Below are positions 53,710 through 62,266 of a DNA stretch of 64,000 nt, in pieces. Position numbers and translations under genes: made by a program. The notes below the pieces were generated by a model, which had not been told where the DNA came from, ran no database searches, and worked only from the letters and a program-made list of their open reading frames with translations. Position 1 is the stretch's first letter; the number at the start of each line of letters is the position of its first letter. Source of the stretch: Hyphomicrobiales bacterium (lineage in GTDB: Bacteria; Pseudomonadota; Alphaproteobacteria; Parvibaculales; Parvibaculaceae); NCBI GenBank assembly GCA_016124805.1, contig WGND01000009.1, positions 180,606 through 244,605 of the forward strand. Reading direction: 5' to 3'.

Positions 53710-55389
53710 TCAACCGTGGATATAAGTGCCGGGCGCGGCCTCCATGGGCGGATATTTTTTCGAACCCAGTTTGGCCGGGGCTTTTTTCAGCTCGCCTGAG
53801 CGCGTGCTCAGCCAGTCTGACCAGCGATCCCACCAGGATCCCGCAACCTCATGGGCCGTTGCAGCCCACTCCTCCGCGGTTTCCGGCAGGTTCTCATTGG
53901 CGAAAAATTTCGCCTTGGGATTGCCGGGCGGGTTCAGGATAGCCTGAATATGTCCGCTGTTGGAGAGAACAAATTCCTTTTTGCCCCCCAGCATGCCGAC
54001 CGTGCGATAGCAGGCCTTCCAGGGGGTGATGTGATCGGTGACGCCGCCGACGATAAAGGCATCAACCGTGACATTGCCCAGATCCAGCATTTCACCCATG
54101 AATTCTTTGGTACCGGGATTGGCAAAAGGCTGATCCTCATAAAGCGCCAGATAATCGGAATGAAGGGCGGCACTCAGATTGGTCGAATCATTGTTCCAGA
54201 AGAGCACATCGAAGGCCGGCGGCTGGTTGCCGTGCAGATAATTGTTCACGACATAATTCCAGATCAGATCATTCGGTCTCAGCCAGGCAAAGACGCGCGA
54301 CAGGTCGGAACCGGAAAGAATGCCCTTCTTGGCCGACCTTTTGCGCGCCATCTCAATGCCGCGCTTGGTCACCATCACACCGACATCGCTGTCTTCGGGC
54401 TGGGGATCGAGCACGCAGACCCAGAAGGTGACCGAGTTGATGCGCGTATCCTTCTTGGCCGCCAGATGGCTGAGCAATGAGGCTGTGGTGATGCCGCCCG
54501 AGCAGCCGCCGGAAATATTGATGGATTTGGACTTGGTGATCGACATGACAACGCTGGAAGCATTGATGAGCGCTTCCACATAATCCGCAAGCCCCCAATG
54601 GCTCTGCTCGATTGTGGGATTGAACCAGCTCACCACAAAGACCTGATAGCCCTTGGACTGCAGATAGCGAATGATGCTTTTTTCCGGCGCCAGATCGAGT
54701 ACGTAATATTTGTTGATCTGGGGCGGCACGAAGAGCAGCGGAATGGCGCGCACTTCATCCGTTGTCGAACTATATTGCATCAGCTCGAGCATCTCGTCGC
54801 GGAAAACGACCGCGCCTTCAGAACAGGCGACATTCTCACCCACCTTGAAGGGCTTCTTGTCCACCTGCGAGGGCATGCCGTGATTGTTACGCATATCATC
54901 AAGGACATTGCGCACGCCGTTTACAAGCGACATGCCGCCGGTGTCGATGGCATGCTTGATGGCAGACGGATTGCCGATGATGGTGTTGGTGGGCGCAAGC
55001 GCATCAATGAAAATGTCAGCGACGAGTTTGGCGCGGCCCTGCTCGACGCGATCAAGCTCAAGCGCGTCAATAAAACCATGCACCTCGCTACCCATCGCCA
55101 TCCAGCCCTGCATCAGCCGCATATAGAGCGGGTTCTGCTGCCAGGCCTTGTCGACGAAACGGCGATCCTTGTGCTCGGGCTTCAGCTCGGATTTTCCGGA
55201 AACAATATCGACGACTTCACGGCCAAAGGCGCCCATGTGCTGCATCACCGTGAAGGGGTGGCGAACCGCACCTCCTGCGATTGCACCAAATGCGCTCAAG
55301 AGATCCTCCCGACTAATGCCAACAATGGGGCTCAGTACATTGGGTGTCTCAGCTGCTTCCTGACTAATATCGTCGTTGTTCTTTGCCAT
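53710..55389 (-). CDS. phaC: Polyhydroxyalkanoate synthase, class II-like (PhaC)
   Basis: 559 residues, the same length as pseudomonad class II PhaC1. Shared blocks include GKSELKPEHKDRRFVDKAWQQNPLY, APTNTIIGNPSAIK, the catalytic lipase-like box SGGCSGGITTASLL (Cys near residue 295), ASPGTY-type ending EAAPGTYIHG, TDHITPWKACYR (Asp) and FVLSNSGHIQAILNPPGNPKAKF (His). It polymerises (R)-3-hydroxyacyl-CoA at granules, probably medium-chain-length, judged by class. GGGGAGG precedes the ATG. It heads the phaC-phaZ unit, with a separate phasin gene downstream. Confidence 0.92.
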   Translation of the reverse strand: MAKNNDDISQEAAETPNVLSPIVGISREDLLSAFGAIAGGAVRHPFTVMQHMGAFGREVVDIVSGKSELKPEHKDRRFVDKAWQQNPLYMRLMQGWMAMGSEVHGFIDALELDRVEQGRAKLVADIFIDALAPTNTIIGNPSAIKHAIDTGGMSLVNGVRNVLDDMRNNHGMPSQVDKKPFKVGENVACSEGAVVFRDEMLELMQYSSTTDEVRAIPLLFVPPQINKYYVLDLAPEKSIIRYLQSKGYQVFVVSWFNPTIEQSHWGLADYVEALINASSVVMSITKSKSINISGGCSGGITTASLLSHLAAKKDTRINSVTFWVCVLDPQPEDSDVGVMVTKRGIEMARKRSAKKGILSGSDLSRVFAWLRPNDLIWNYVVNNYLHGNQPPAFDVLFWNNDSTNLSAALHSDYLALYEDQPFANPGTKEFMGEMLDLGNVTVDAFIVGGVTDHITPWKACYRTVGMLGGKKEFVLSNSGHIQAILNPPGNPKAKFFANENLPETAEEWAATAHEVAGSWWDRWSDWLSTRSGELKKAPAKLGSKKYPPMEAAPGTYIHG

Positions 55390-55624
55390 TTTTGCCTCCC
55401 CTCAACCGCCATTTTGCGGCTTATGTGAAAGACTAAACCGACCTTGGTGGGGATTGTCACTGAATCGACAAGTCTAAGCGAAAAAGAATCGGACAAAATG
55501 TCAGCCGTCCTGCCAGAATCATCTGATTCATGGATAGATGTTCATTTTTCAAAGGACAGAAAATTGTTCAAATCTCGCTCGAACGCGCTAAAGTTTTGAA
55601 AAATAGACGAGCAGGTTTGAGACC
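55390..55624. promoter_or_regulatory. Divergent phaC / zinc-ribbon intergenic region
   Basis: A 235-base gap with no ORF. It holds the phaC ribosome binding site (55392-55405), a 14-base perfect palindrome GAATCATCTGATTC (55516-55529), and an AT-rich stretch before the plus-strand gene. The palindrome is a plausible operator for either gene. Confidence 0.35.
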
Positions 55625-56014
55625 GTGATTCCACTCAAAGACCCCATCTTCCGAAATGAAACCCGCGCAAGGGAATATTTCGAAAAGCTGCGCTGGCGCG
55701 ATGGTCGGCAATGTCCTCATTGCGGAGAGGGAGATAAGACGGTTGCCCTGCACGGCCAGAGCCATCGCGAGGGGCTCTATTACTGCAACAACTGCAAGGG
55801 CCAGTTCACGGCCACCGTCGGAACGCCGCTTGAGGGCTCCAAGGTGCCGCTGCATAAATGGCTGCTCGCCCATCGTCTGCTGAATGACGATGCGGAAAAT
55901 ATAAGCGTCAGCAAGATGCATCGCATTGTCGGCGTGTCCTACAAGACAGCCTGGCTCATGGCGCAGCGACTGCAGGCGGCCGCCATTCTCGGCTTCTTCA
56001 CCGAATTCCTCTGA
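55625..56014 (+). CDS. Stand-alone IS1595-type zinc-ribbon / helix-turn-helix protein (no DDE domain)
   Basis: 129 residues from a GTG. It carries an IS1595-like zinc ribbon (CPHC...CNNCKGQFTATVGTPLEGSK) followed by the HKWLLAHRLLN...VSKMHRIVGVSYKTAWLMAQRL helix-turn-helix of these transposases, and then stops before the catalytic DDE domain. No remnant DDE coding follows; the methyltransferase starts 37 bases later. It could be a decayed transposase or a domesticated DNA-binding protein. It is divergent from phaC. No terminal repeats were seen. Confidence 0.68.
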   Translation: MIPLKDPIFRNETRAREYFEKLRWRDGRQCPHCGEGDKTVALHGQSHREGLYYCNNCKGQFTATVGTPLEGSKVPLHKWLLAHRLLNDDAENISVSKMHRIVGVSYKTAWLMAQRLQAAAILGFFTEFL

Positions 56015-56050
56015 GCCCTTTCTTCTTTTGCTTTTCAGATCGGATGCCGC

Positions 56051-56839
56051 ATGAGCCAGCTCGAGTTCAACGAGGCGCGGGCCAAGGCGCTCGAAGCCAT
56101 GTATATGGCGCCGGATATTGTTGCCCAGCGCAGCCGCACACTGGAGATGCTGGCGGTGCGACCCGGCGAACGCATTCTTGATATCGGCATCGGTCCCGGC
56201 CTGCTGGCCGATGACATTGCCCGTCTTGTCGGTCCCGATGGCCATCTGGCCGGTATTGATGCCTCCCCCGCCATGATCAAGATGGCGCGGACACGCCTTG
56301 CCGCCATGCCACATGCCGAAGCCAAGACCGGTGATGCGACATCACTCGACTATGAGGACGGGTTCTTTGACGCCGCCGTCTCAACTCAAGTCTATGAATA
56401 TGTGTCCGACATGCCAAAAGCGCTGGCAGAGCTGCATCGCGTGCTGCGGCCCGGCGGGCGGACACTTATTCTGGACACAGACTGGCGCAGCCTTGTGTGG
56501 CATTCCTCCGATGAAGCCCGCATGAGCCGTGTGCTGAACTGTTGGGATGGCCATCTTGCCGATCCGCATCTGCCGGCCAAGCTTGGCATCCTGCTGCGCC
56601 ATGCCGGTTTTCACATGGCGCGAGTCGAAATCCTGCCGATGTTCTCGCCTTTCTGGCAACCGGTGAGCTATGCGGCGGGCATCATGAAGTCCATTCATGC
56701 CTATGCGCAGGAACATGGTGAAAAACATGGGCTCGCCGCTGAAGAAGTGCAGGCCTGGTATGATGATCAATTGCGGCTGATCGAGCGCGGGCACTTCTTT
56801 TTCAGCGTTAACCGCTATGCCTTTATCGCCATGCGCTGA
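56051..56839 (+). CDS. Class I SAM-dependent methyltransferase
   Basis: A 262-residue UbiE-like Rossmann methyltransferase: motif I ERILDIGIGPGLLADDIA, the acidic loop HLAGIDASPAMIKMARTRL, motif II GDATSLDYEDGFFDAAVSTQVYEYVSD, and motif III LHRVLRPGGRTLILDTDW. A C-terminal cap is partly aromatic (FSPFWQPVSYAAG). The substrate is unknown. It lies 37 bases after the zinc-ribbon gene and may be co-transcribed with it. Confidence 0.88.
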   Translation: MSQLEFNEARAKALEAMYMAPDIVAQRSRTLEMLAVRPGERILDIGIGPGLLADDIARLVGPDGHLAGIDASPAMIKMARTRLAAMPHAEAKTGDATSLDYEDGFFDAAVSTQVYEYVSDMPKALAELHRVLRPGGRTLILDTDWRSLVWHSSDEARMSRVLNCWDGHLADPHLPAKLGILLRHAGFHMARVEILPMFSPFWQPVSYAAGIMKSIHAYAQEHGEKHGLAAEEVQAWYDDQLRLIERGHFFFSVNRYAFIAMR

Positions 56840-56914
56840 GAGGCACCAAGAGTTCCGTCACCCTGCCGGGCATGCTAGATTTGCCGATATGTTTGACGGG
56901 GCTGTGGGGACCGG

Positions 56915-58357
56915 GTGGTAAAATCAAAATCAGGTAAGGGGCCGTTTGACCTCAATTTTGCCATCAGCCTCATTCTGGCGCTGTGCATCTGGGGGGCGCT
57001 GCGTGACGAAGCCCTCTGGTCAAGTTTTCTGGGGGACGCCGACCGCGAAGCCATCCAGATTGCCTTCAACATGCGCGTCAACAAGACGCTGACGGGCACA
57101 GGGCCCATCCTTTTCCTCAATCTGGATGATTCCGTCTGGCACGGGGAAGACAATGACAGCCCGCCGCTTGCCTATGCGCCGCGCCCCATCATCTACAATC
57201 TCCTCAAGGCGGCCTATGGCACGCCCGGCTTCCCGCGTCCGAAAGTCGTCATCGCCGACTTTGATCTTTTCTGGCGCACGCCTGATGAAGGCCCGGAGGA
57301 ACAGATTGATGCGTTGCTGGAAGCCTGGGGAAAAGATCCCGAGGCGCCGCTACTCATTCTGCAGCGGGAAGTCATGGACGGCGACGGCAGCATCGATATG
57401 CCGGCCGACATACGCTCATCCCCCCGGGAACGCTTTATTCGCGATGCACCGCTGCACAATATTGTCTGGTCGAGCGCGGTTTTCACCGGCGATGAGGTCG
57501 TCGGCGCACGCTATTATGACCATTTTCTGTGCCTGAAATCCGGCGACAAAGCCAGCGTCATCGCCAATACAGCCCTCTATGCGGTTGCCGGTCGCTATGC
57601 CGACACACCCCGACAGGCTGTCGAGCAGGTTGAAGCCGCCATGGTCGGGCCTGCCGAATATTGCCGGAATGGGGGCTCTGTCGAGTTCGAGCTGCAGCTC
57701 ACGGGTCGACCCGGTATCCAGTTCAACGGCCGGGACAGCCTTATCAACTACAGCACCAGACCTCCGGACGGCTTTGATTACACCAGCCCCGACCTGATCG
57801 CGGCGGATATGTTTGTCCTGCCTGCCGCGACAGTCAGCACAGAGATGGTTAGCGGCCTTGCCGCAAATAACGGCATTGTGATTATTGGTTCAGCATCTTT
57901 GACGGCCCGGGACAGACATATGTCCGTCTATGGTGAAATGGGCGGTAGTCTGATCATTGCCAATGCCATTCGCGGATTGGAGGTGGGTGGTGTGGTGCAT
58001 CGGCTTCACTGGTATATCGAAGCATCAATATTGACAATTTTCGTCACTTTAATTGTGCTTGCTTTCTGGTATTGTCGGCGGGCTCGTGATTACATGAAGC
58101 CGCGTTCGGTGCTGCCTTGGTATGCAAAACCCTTTGATATTCCGCTGCACCTGCTGACAAATCCCGTGATTGTGAAACTGTTGATCGGGATATCTGTTTT
58201 TTGGCTTGGGGCAGTCGCGACCTACTACATGCTTGACCATGGCCTATGGATCGGTTTCGCCGCACCTGCTTACGCAGCCGCTCTGAACGAAGCGCGCGAA
58301 GACTTTGAAGAATTGATGGAGAATCTCCGTGAAAAACAAGCTCGTGAAATCAAATAG
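56915..58357 (+). CDS. CHASE2 domain membrane protein without an output domain
   Basis: 480 residues. A first membrane helix (about 10-30, FAISLILALCIWGAL) is followed by a periplasmic CHASE2 sensor domain (about 50-350) and then three C-terminal helices (ASILTIFVTLIVLAFWYC, VIVKLLIGISVFWLGAVATYY and WIGFAAPAYAAAL). It ends in a short acidic coiled-coil tail (EAREDFEELMENLREKQ). CHASE2 domains normally feed kinases, cyclases or GGDEF domains; none is attached here. A GTG start at 56915 is used. Its end overlaps the next gene by 29 bases. Confidence 0.82.
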   Translation: MVKSKSGKGPFDLNFAISLILALCIWGALRDEALWSSFLGDADREAIQIAFNMRVNKTLTGTGPILFLNLDDSVWHGEDNDSPPLAYAPRPIIYNLLKAAYGTPGFPRPKVVIADFDLFWRTPDEGPEEQIDALLEAWGKDPEAPLLILQREVMDGDGSIDMPADIRSSPRERFIRDAPLHNIVWSSAVFTGDEVVGARYYDHFLCLKSGDKASVIANTALYAVAGRYADTPRQAVEQVEAAMVGPAEYCRNGGSVEFELQLTGRPGIQFNGRDSLINYSTRPPDGFDYTSPDLIAADMFVLPAATVSTEMVSGLAANNGIVIIGSASLTARDRHMSVYGEMGGSLIIANAIRGLEVGGVVHRLHWYIEASILTIFVTLIVLAFWYCRRARDYMKPRSVLPWYAKPFDIPLHLLTNPVIVKLLIGISVFWLGAVATYYMLDHGLWIGFAAPAYAAALNEAREDFEELMENLREKQAREIK

Positions 58358-59237
58358 GCTGCTCTTTAGCGCTGCCATTGCATTCGCCGCCTTTGGGGCG
58401 CAGGCCTCTCTTGCCGCCCCCATCAAGCCCTGCGCTTCGGCAACGGTTGCCTTTGTCAAAAGCATCAAGGGCGATCCGACAAATGTTCTGATTTCGCGGG
58501 CCGGGGAAGAAGCTCCGCTCACCCCCTTTTCGCCTCTCTGCAAGGGTGACGTGCTAACGCTGAAGACTGCAAATGAAGCGGTCATTCTCGGGGTTGCCGG
58601 CAATCCCGGCCCCAATGAAGTGGCAGGGCCGGTGAAATATACCGTCGGACCGGCAAGCACAGGCGCCGATTCCGTGTCGGAAGTGTTGCAGGACCGGCTG
58701 ATGCCGCTGGGCAACCGCACCATCGGACAGGGGTTGGGCCGCTCGGGTGAACCTTTTGAATTCGGCCTGCTGGATCTCGAAACGGAGTCAGCCCGCATCA
58801 AATCCGGCAACCGTCCCCTCTGGATCGGCTGGAATGGCGGACAGTCTCCTTTTGAACTGTCCATCATCGGCCCTGCCGGGCCGGTCGCCAACAAGCTCGT
58901 TGAGGGCAATGCCATCACGCTGCCGGCCAGTGACTATGTGGTTGGCCGTTATGACGTCTCCGTGAAAGACGCCAATGGTCGGCGCCGCGTCACAACCTTT
59001 GAAGCTGTGTCCGAGACACCTGCCGCACCGGTTGTTGAGGTGCCTGCCTGGATGGGTGCGGATGCGGGCGTGATGCTGTCAGCTTTCTGCGTCGCTGCTG
59101 AAGACCCCTATACATGGTCTTTTGAAGCCGCCCAGCAGATCGAAGCCGCACCGGATGCCGGTATTGACCGCCAGACGGCGCTTGCCCTGATCGGGTCGGG
59201 CGATACGGAAACGCTCTGCCCCGGCCACAATGGCTGA
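58329..59237 (+). CDS. Secreted protein of unknown function, possible FecR-like fold
   Basis: 302 residues from a GTG. A signal peptide (LLFSAAIAFAAFGAQASLAA) is followed by VAFVKSIKGDPTNVLISRAG...LCKGDVLTLKTANEAVILGV, which loosely resembles FecR-type beta-roll repeats. Two further regions of beta character follow, and Cys residues are placed for a disulfide. No catalytic motif is recognised. It overlaps the CHASE2 gene, so both are probably made together and may form a sensor with a periplasmic partner. It faces the CHAT gene convergently. Confidence 0.6.
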   Translation: MKNKLVKSNRLLFSAAIAFAAFGAQASLAAPIKPCASATVAFVKSIKGDPTNVLISRAGEEAPLTPFSPLCKGDVLTLKTANEAVILGVAGNPGPNEVAGPVKYTVGPASTGADSVSEVLQDRLMPLGNRTIGQGLGRSGEPFEFGLLDLETESARIKSGNRPLWIGWNGGQSPFELSIIGPAGPVANKLVEGNAITLPASDYVVGRYDVSVKDANGRRRVTTFEAVSETPAAPVVEVPAWMGADAGVMLSAFCVAAEDPYTWSFEAAQQIEAAPDAGIDRQTALALIGSGDTETLCPGHNG

Positions 59238-59254
59238 GGCCACTTCTTCCTGAC

Positions 59255-62200
59255 TTAATTTGCTGATGAAAGTCGCGCCGCTCCATGCAGGAGCGGGCGG
59301 CTTGCGTCGCCGATCACCACATAGGGACCCCAGAAATAGGGGTGGCTGTAATCGGGATCGGCGATAAGGCTTGCCTGGGCTTCACGCAGAGCATTGTCGA
59401 TGGGACGCTTATCCGCATCGGCAAAGAAGCGGCGCACAATACGGTCAGCCGCCGTATCATCGGCCACCCAATGGGTTGCCATGACCGACCGCGCACCGGC
59501 ATAGATGAAGCTGCGTACCAGACCATCAAGCTGCGCGCCGTCGAAGACGGCAGCGATGCCCTGGGCGTCTTCCGCCTCGCGGGCCGTGTCGCAGGCAGCC
59601 AGCAGCACAAGATCGGCATCCAGCTTCATATCGAGAATTTCCGTGGCACCAAGCAGGCCGTCGCCGCCATCATTGGCGAGCGAGGTCAGGAGCGAGGGCT
59701 CCGTGATGCAGAAACCATCCCCGAAGAACCCATGAGTGACGAAGACAAGTACCTGCTGGCTGGCAAGGTCTTCATTGCCAGCGACCGCCTCATCGGTGAA
59801 GGCCGCTCCTTTGACATCCTTACGCTTGAAGCGTCCGGCGACATCATCCTTCAGCGGCGTGAGGGGCTGGCGTAGCGCCGGTTCCGACTGGAAAATCGTG
59901 CCGCAGCGCGCCGGACGCCCTTCGCTGACCATGCGGGCAGAGAAATCGCTGATCCAGCCTTCGCTATTGTCGGGTGGCACAGGCGGCCCGAATACCGTTA
60001 GCGTGCCCTGCGTGGTGGCCGGGCCGGCGTGACGCGCCGCGACGAAGCTTGCCGAGCTTGGCGCACTCATGAAGTTGAACTCGGTCGCAAGAAAATCGAC
60101 CTCCGAATAGTCCCGCGCGCGTCGGACGCTGTCAGCATCCTGCGGGATTGCTGCAACCAGAATGGCAGGCGGAATCGAGCCCACCACACCGCGCGGGGCG
60201 AAAATGATCGTATCGATATTCTCAGCCTTGAGCTGGTCATAGACAGGCCCGAAAATGCCCTCGAACAATTCATGCGCCTGTGACACGGCATAGGGCGGGA
60301 TGCCTGCTGTGCGACTGCGCAGGGTGGCACGCACACGCCGGACAAGAGACTCCGCATCGTTTCGCGTGAGGTCCGTCTTGAAAACAAGCGTTTTCCCGCC
60401 AAAGACCGCATAGCCAAGACCGCCTGATTTTGTGGCCGCAAAGGCAATCAGGGCTTCGTTGGGCTTGAGCGTGTCGGCAACATCTTCCGGACCGACGCCG
60501 CGATTGACGAGCTGCATATATTGCGGCTCGGCGCGACGGGCGGTGGCCTCAGCGGCGGCGACTTCTTTTTCCGCTGCGTCCGATGCGGCTTTTAATGCCG
60601 CGAGACGATCCGGGTCGTCAATACCTGCCGCCGCCTCCAGTACCTGGAGTGAATCATTATATTTCCGCTCGGCATCCTGCAGCGCGCGGATTTCTTCCGA
60701 GGTGTCATCTGAACCGATGCGTGCGGATGCCAAAGCCATGGCAGCGGCGGCACGCGGTTCGACCATTGCCTCGAAAGCCTGCATATAGCGCGCCTTCAGG
60801 TCTTTGCTCTGCGCGTCATTGGCGTTAATGACATCGACCAGAAGGGAGAGATATTCACCTGCATTGTCGGGCGAGACGCCAAATGAACCCTGCACCCCGA
60901 GATAGAGATTGAAGGCCTCGTTGAAACTTGCCAGCGCGCCGGCCCTGTCACCTGCGGCCTCCTGTGCACTGCCGAGGCTGCCCAGAAAGCGGGCCGAGAG
61001 CAGCGAACGCGGTTCGCGTTTGCGCCAGGCCGCCAGGACTGATTTCAGCTTGGAGACAGCCGCCGCCGGACGCCCGGCCGCCAGTTCATCAAGCCCGCGT
61101 TTTTCATCGATCAGCGCCTCAAGCCAGGGGGCGGAACCATCAGGTGCCGAGAGGATCAGCGAGGAGGCCTCGTCAAGGGCTTGCGTGGCTTCCGGCTGCT
61201 TGAGGAAGGTCAGGACCACCGCCTTGATATAGGCGCGATGGGCCTTGAGAATTGTTGCCCGCACTTCCGGACGCAGCTCCGCATCAGAATAAAGCGGCGG
61301 CGACGACTTGCCCTGGCGATGATTCACATATTCGGCTTCGCGCGCCGTGATGACATTCAGATCGCCCGACTCCTTGCGCAGGAAACTCGCATTGAGATCA
61401 CCGGTCTCGACCGTGAAGGGCTTATTTGCCTGCTCCAGGGCCGAGAGATAGTCGCCCTTGTTCAGAAAATGCACGGCACGGTAGTTGACGATCTTGTCCT
61501 GCACCCAGGCGGCCGTCTGCGATCCCAGAGAATCTTCCGTGTCGTCAAAAAGTTTTTCTGCCTCGGCAAAGCGGCCCTGATTGCTGAGATTGAGGGCAAG
61601 ATCGAGCGCGATATCCGCCCGGCGCGTGGGATCGCCACCAAACAGATTGTCCTGAATGGTGACGGCCTTGGCATAATCTGCGGCAGCAAGCGCGAACTCA
61701 TATGAAATGTTGCGCGCATGACCACGGCGGCGCAACTGTTCCTGATCCTGCATGGCCTGCACACCCGGAAGGGCGGCAAGCGCCTCTTCGGAAAGAGGCA
61801 CAGGTGCCTCCTGCCCCGAAAGCACCGCGCCAGCGCGCTGCATGGCAGGCAAGGCTCCCGGCAGACCGCGCGCATGCACAACCGTGTTCTTGCCGGTGAC
61901 CGAAATGGCAACGTCCTGAAAGAGCTCGCTTGACTGGGAACCCGGGCACCGCTGGATATCCGATCTGGTGGCGCCGAATTCATCCGTCGGCTTGCAGCCC
62001 TTCAGGAAGTCGTCCGCAGTCAGGGGCACCTCAGCGGCTTGCACCCGGATGACGGCAGCAGCCCGGCGCCATTGCCCGCAGAACATGTCAAACTGCGCGC
62101 CTTCGCCGCCCTGCACATTGATGTCGTCACGCCGGACGGCGCGGCAGGCTTCCTTGTCGGCGCTTTGCCCCAGATCAATCGTGGTCGGATATTTATCAAC

Positions 62201-62266
62201 CGGCACCGTGACGCATGCGGAAAGCAGCATCAGCCAGATCATCGCTGAGGGAAGACCATGTTTCAT
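59255..62266 (-). CDS. CHAT-domain protease lipoprotein with TPR region
   Basis: 1003 residues from the ATG at 62266, which overlaps the exoprotein stop by 4 bases. A lipobox near the N-terminus (IWLMLLSAC) indicates a periplasmic or outer-membrane lipoprotein. TPR-like helices fill about 190-620 (LDLALNLSNQGRFAEAEKLFDD, AVVSKLKSVLAAW type) and a coiled stretch precedes the CHAT domain (about 640-1003). The caspase-like dyad is intact: His in LVFVTHGFFGDG (near 845) and Cys in LVLLAACDTAREAE (near 892). CHAT is a clan CD cysteine protease. The substrate is unknown; the coupled exoprotein is the obvious candidate. Confidence 0.88.
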   Translation of the reverse strand: MKHGLPSAMIWLMLLSACVTVPVDKYPTTIDLGQSADKEACRAVRRDDINVQGGEGAQFDMFCGQWRRAAAVIRVQAAEVPLTADDFLKGCKPTDEFGATRSDIQRCPGSQSSELFQDVAISVTGKNTVVHARGLPGALPAMQRAGAVLSGQEAPVPLSEEALAALPGVQAMQDQEQLRRRGHARNISYEFALAAADYAKAVTIQDNLFGGDPTRRADIALDLALNLSNQGRFAEAEKLFDDTEDSLGSQTAAWVQDKIVNYRAVHFLNKGDYLSALEQANKPFTVETGDLNASFLRKESGDLNVITAREAEYVNHRQGKSSPPLYSDAELRPEVRATILKAHRAYIKAVVLTFLKQPEATQALDEASSLILSAPDGSAPWLEALIDEKRGLDELAAGRPAAAVSKLKSVLAAWRKREPRSLLSARFLGSLGSAQEAAGDRAGALASFNEAFNLYLGVQGSFGVSPDNAGEYLSLLVDVINANDAQSKDLKARYMQAFEAMVEPRAAAAMALASARIGSDDTSEEIRALQDAERKYNDSLQVLEAAAGIDDPDRLAALKAASDAAEKEVAAAEATARRAEPQYMQLVNRGVGPEDVADTLKPNEALIAFAATKSGGLGYAVFGGKTLVFKTDLTRNDAESLVRRVRATLRSRTAGIPPYAVSQAHELFEGIFGPVYDQLKAENIDTIIFAPRGVVGSIPPAILVAAIPQDADSVRRARDYSEVDFLATEFNFMSAPSSASFVAARHAGPATTQGTLTVFGPPVPPDNSEGWISDFSARMVSEGRPARCGTIFQSEPALRQPLTPLKDDVAGRFKRKDVKGAAFTDEAVAGNEDLASQQVLVFVTHGFFGDGFCITEPSLLTSLANDGGDGLLGATEILDMKLDADLVLLAACDTAREAEDAQGIAAVFDGAQLDGLVRSFIYAGARSVMATHWVADDTAADRIVRRFFADADKRPIDNALREAQASLIADPDYSHPYFWGPYVVIGDASRPLLHGAARLSSAN

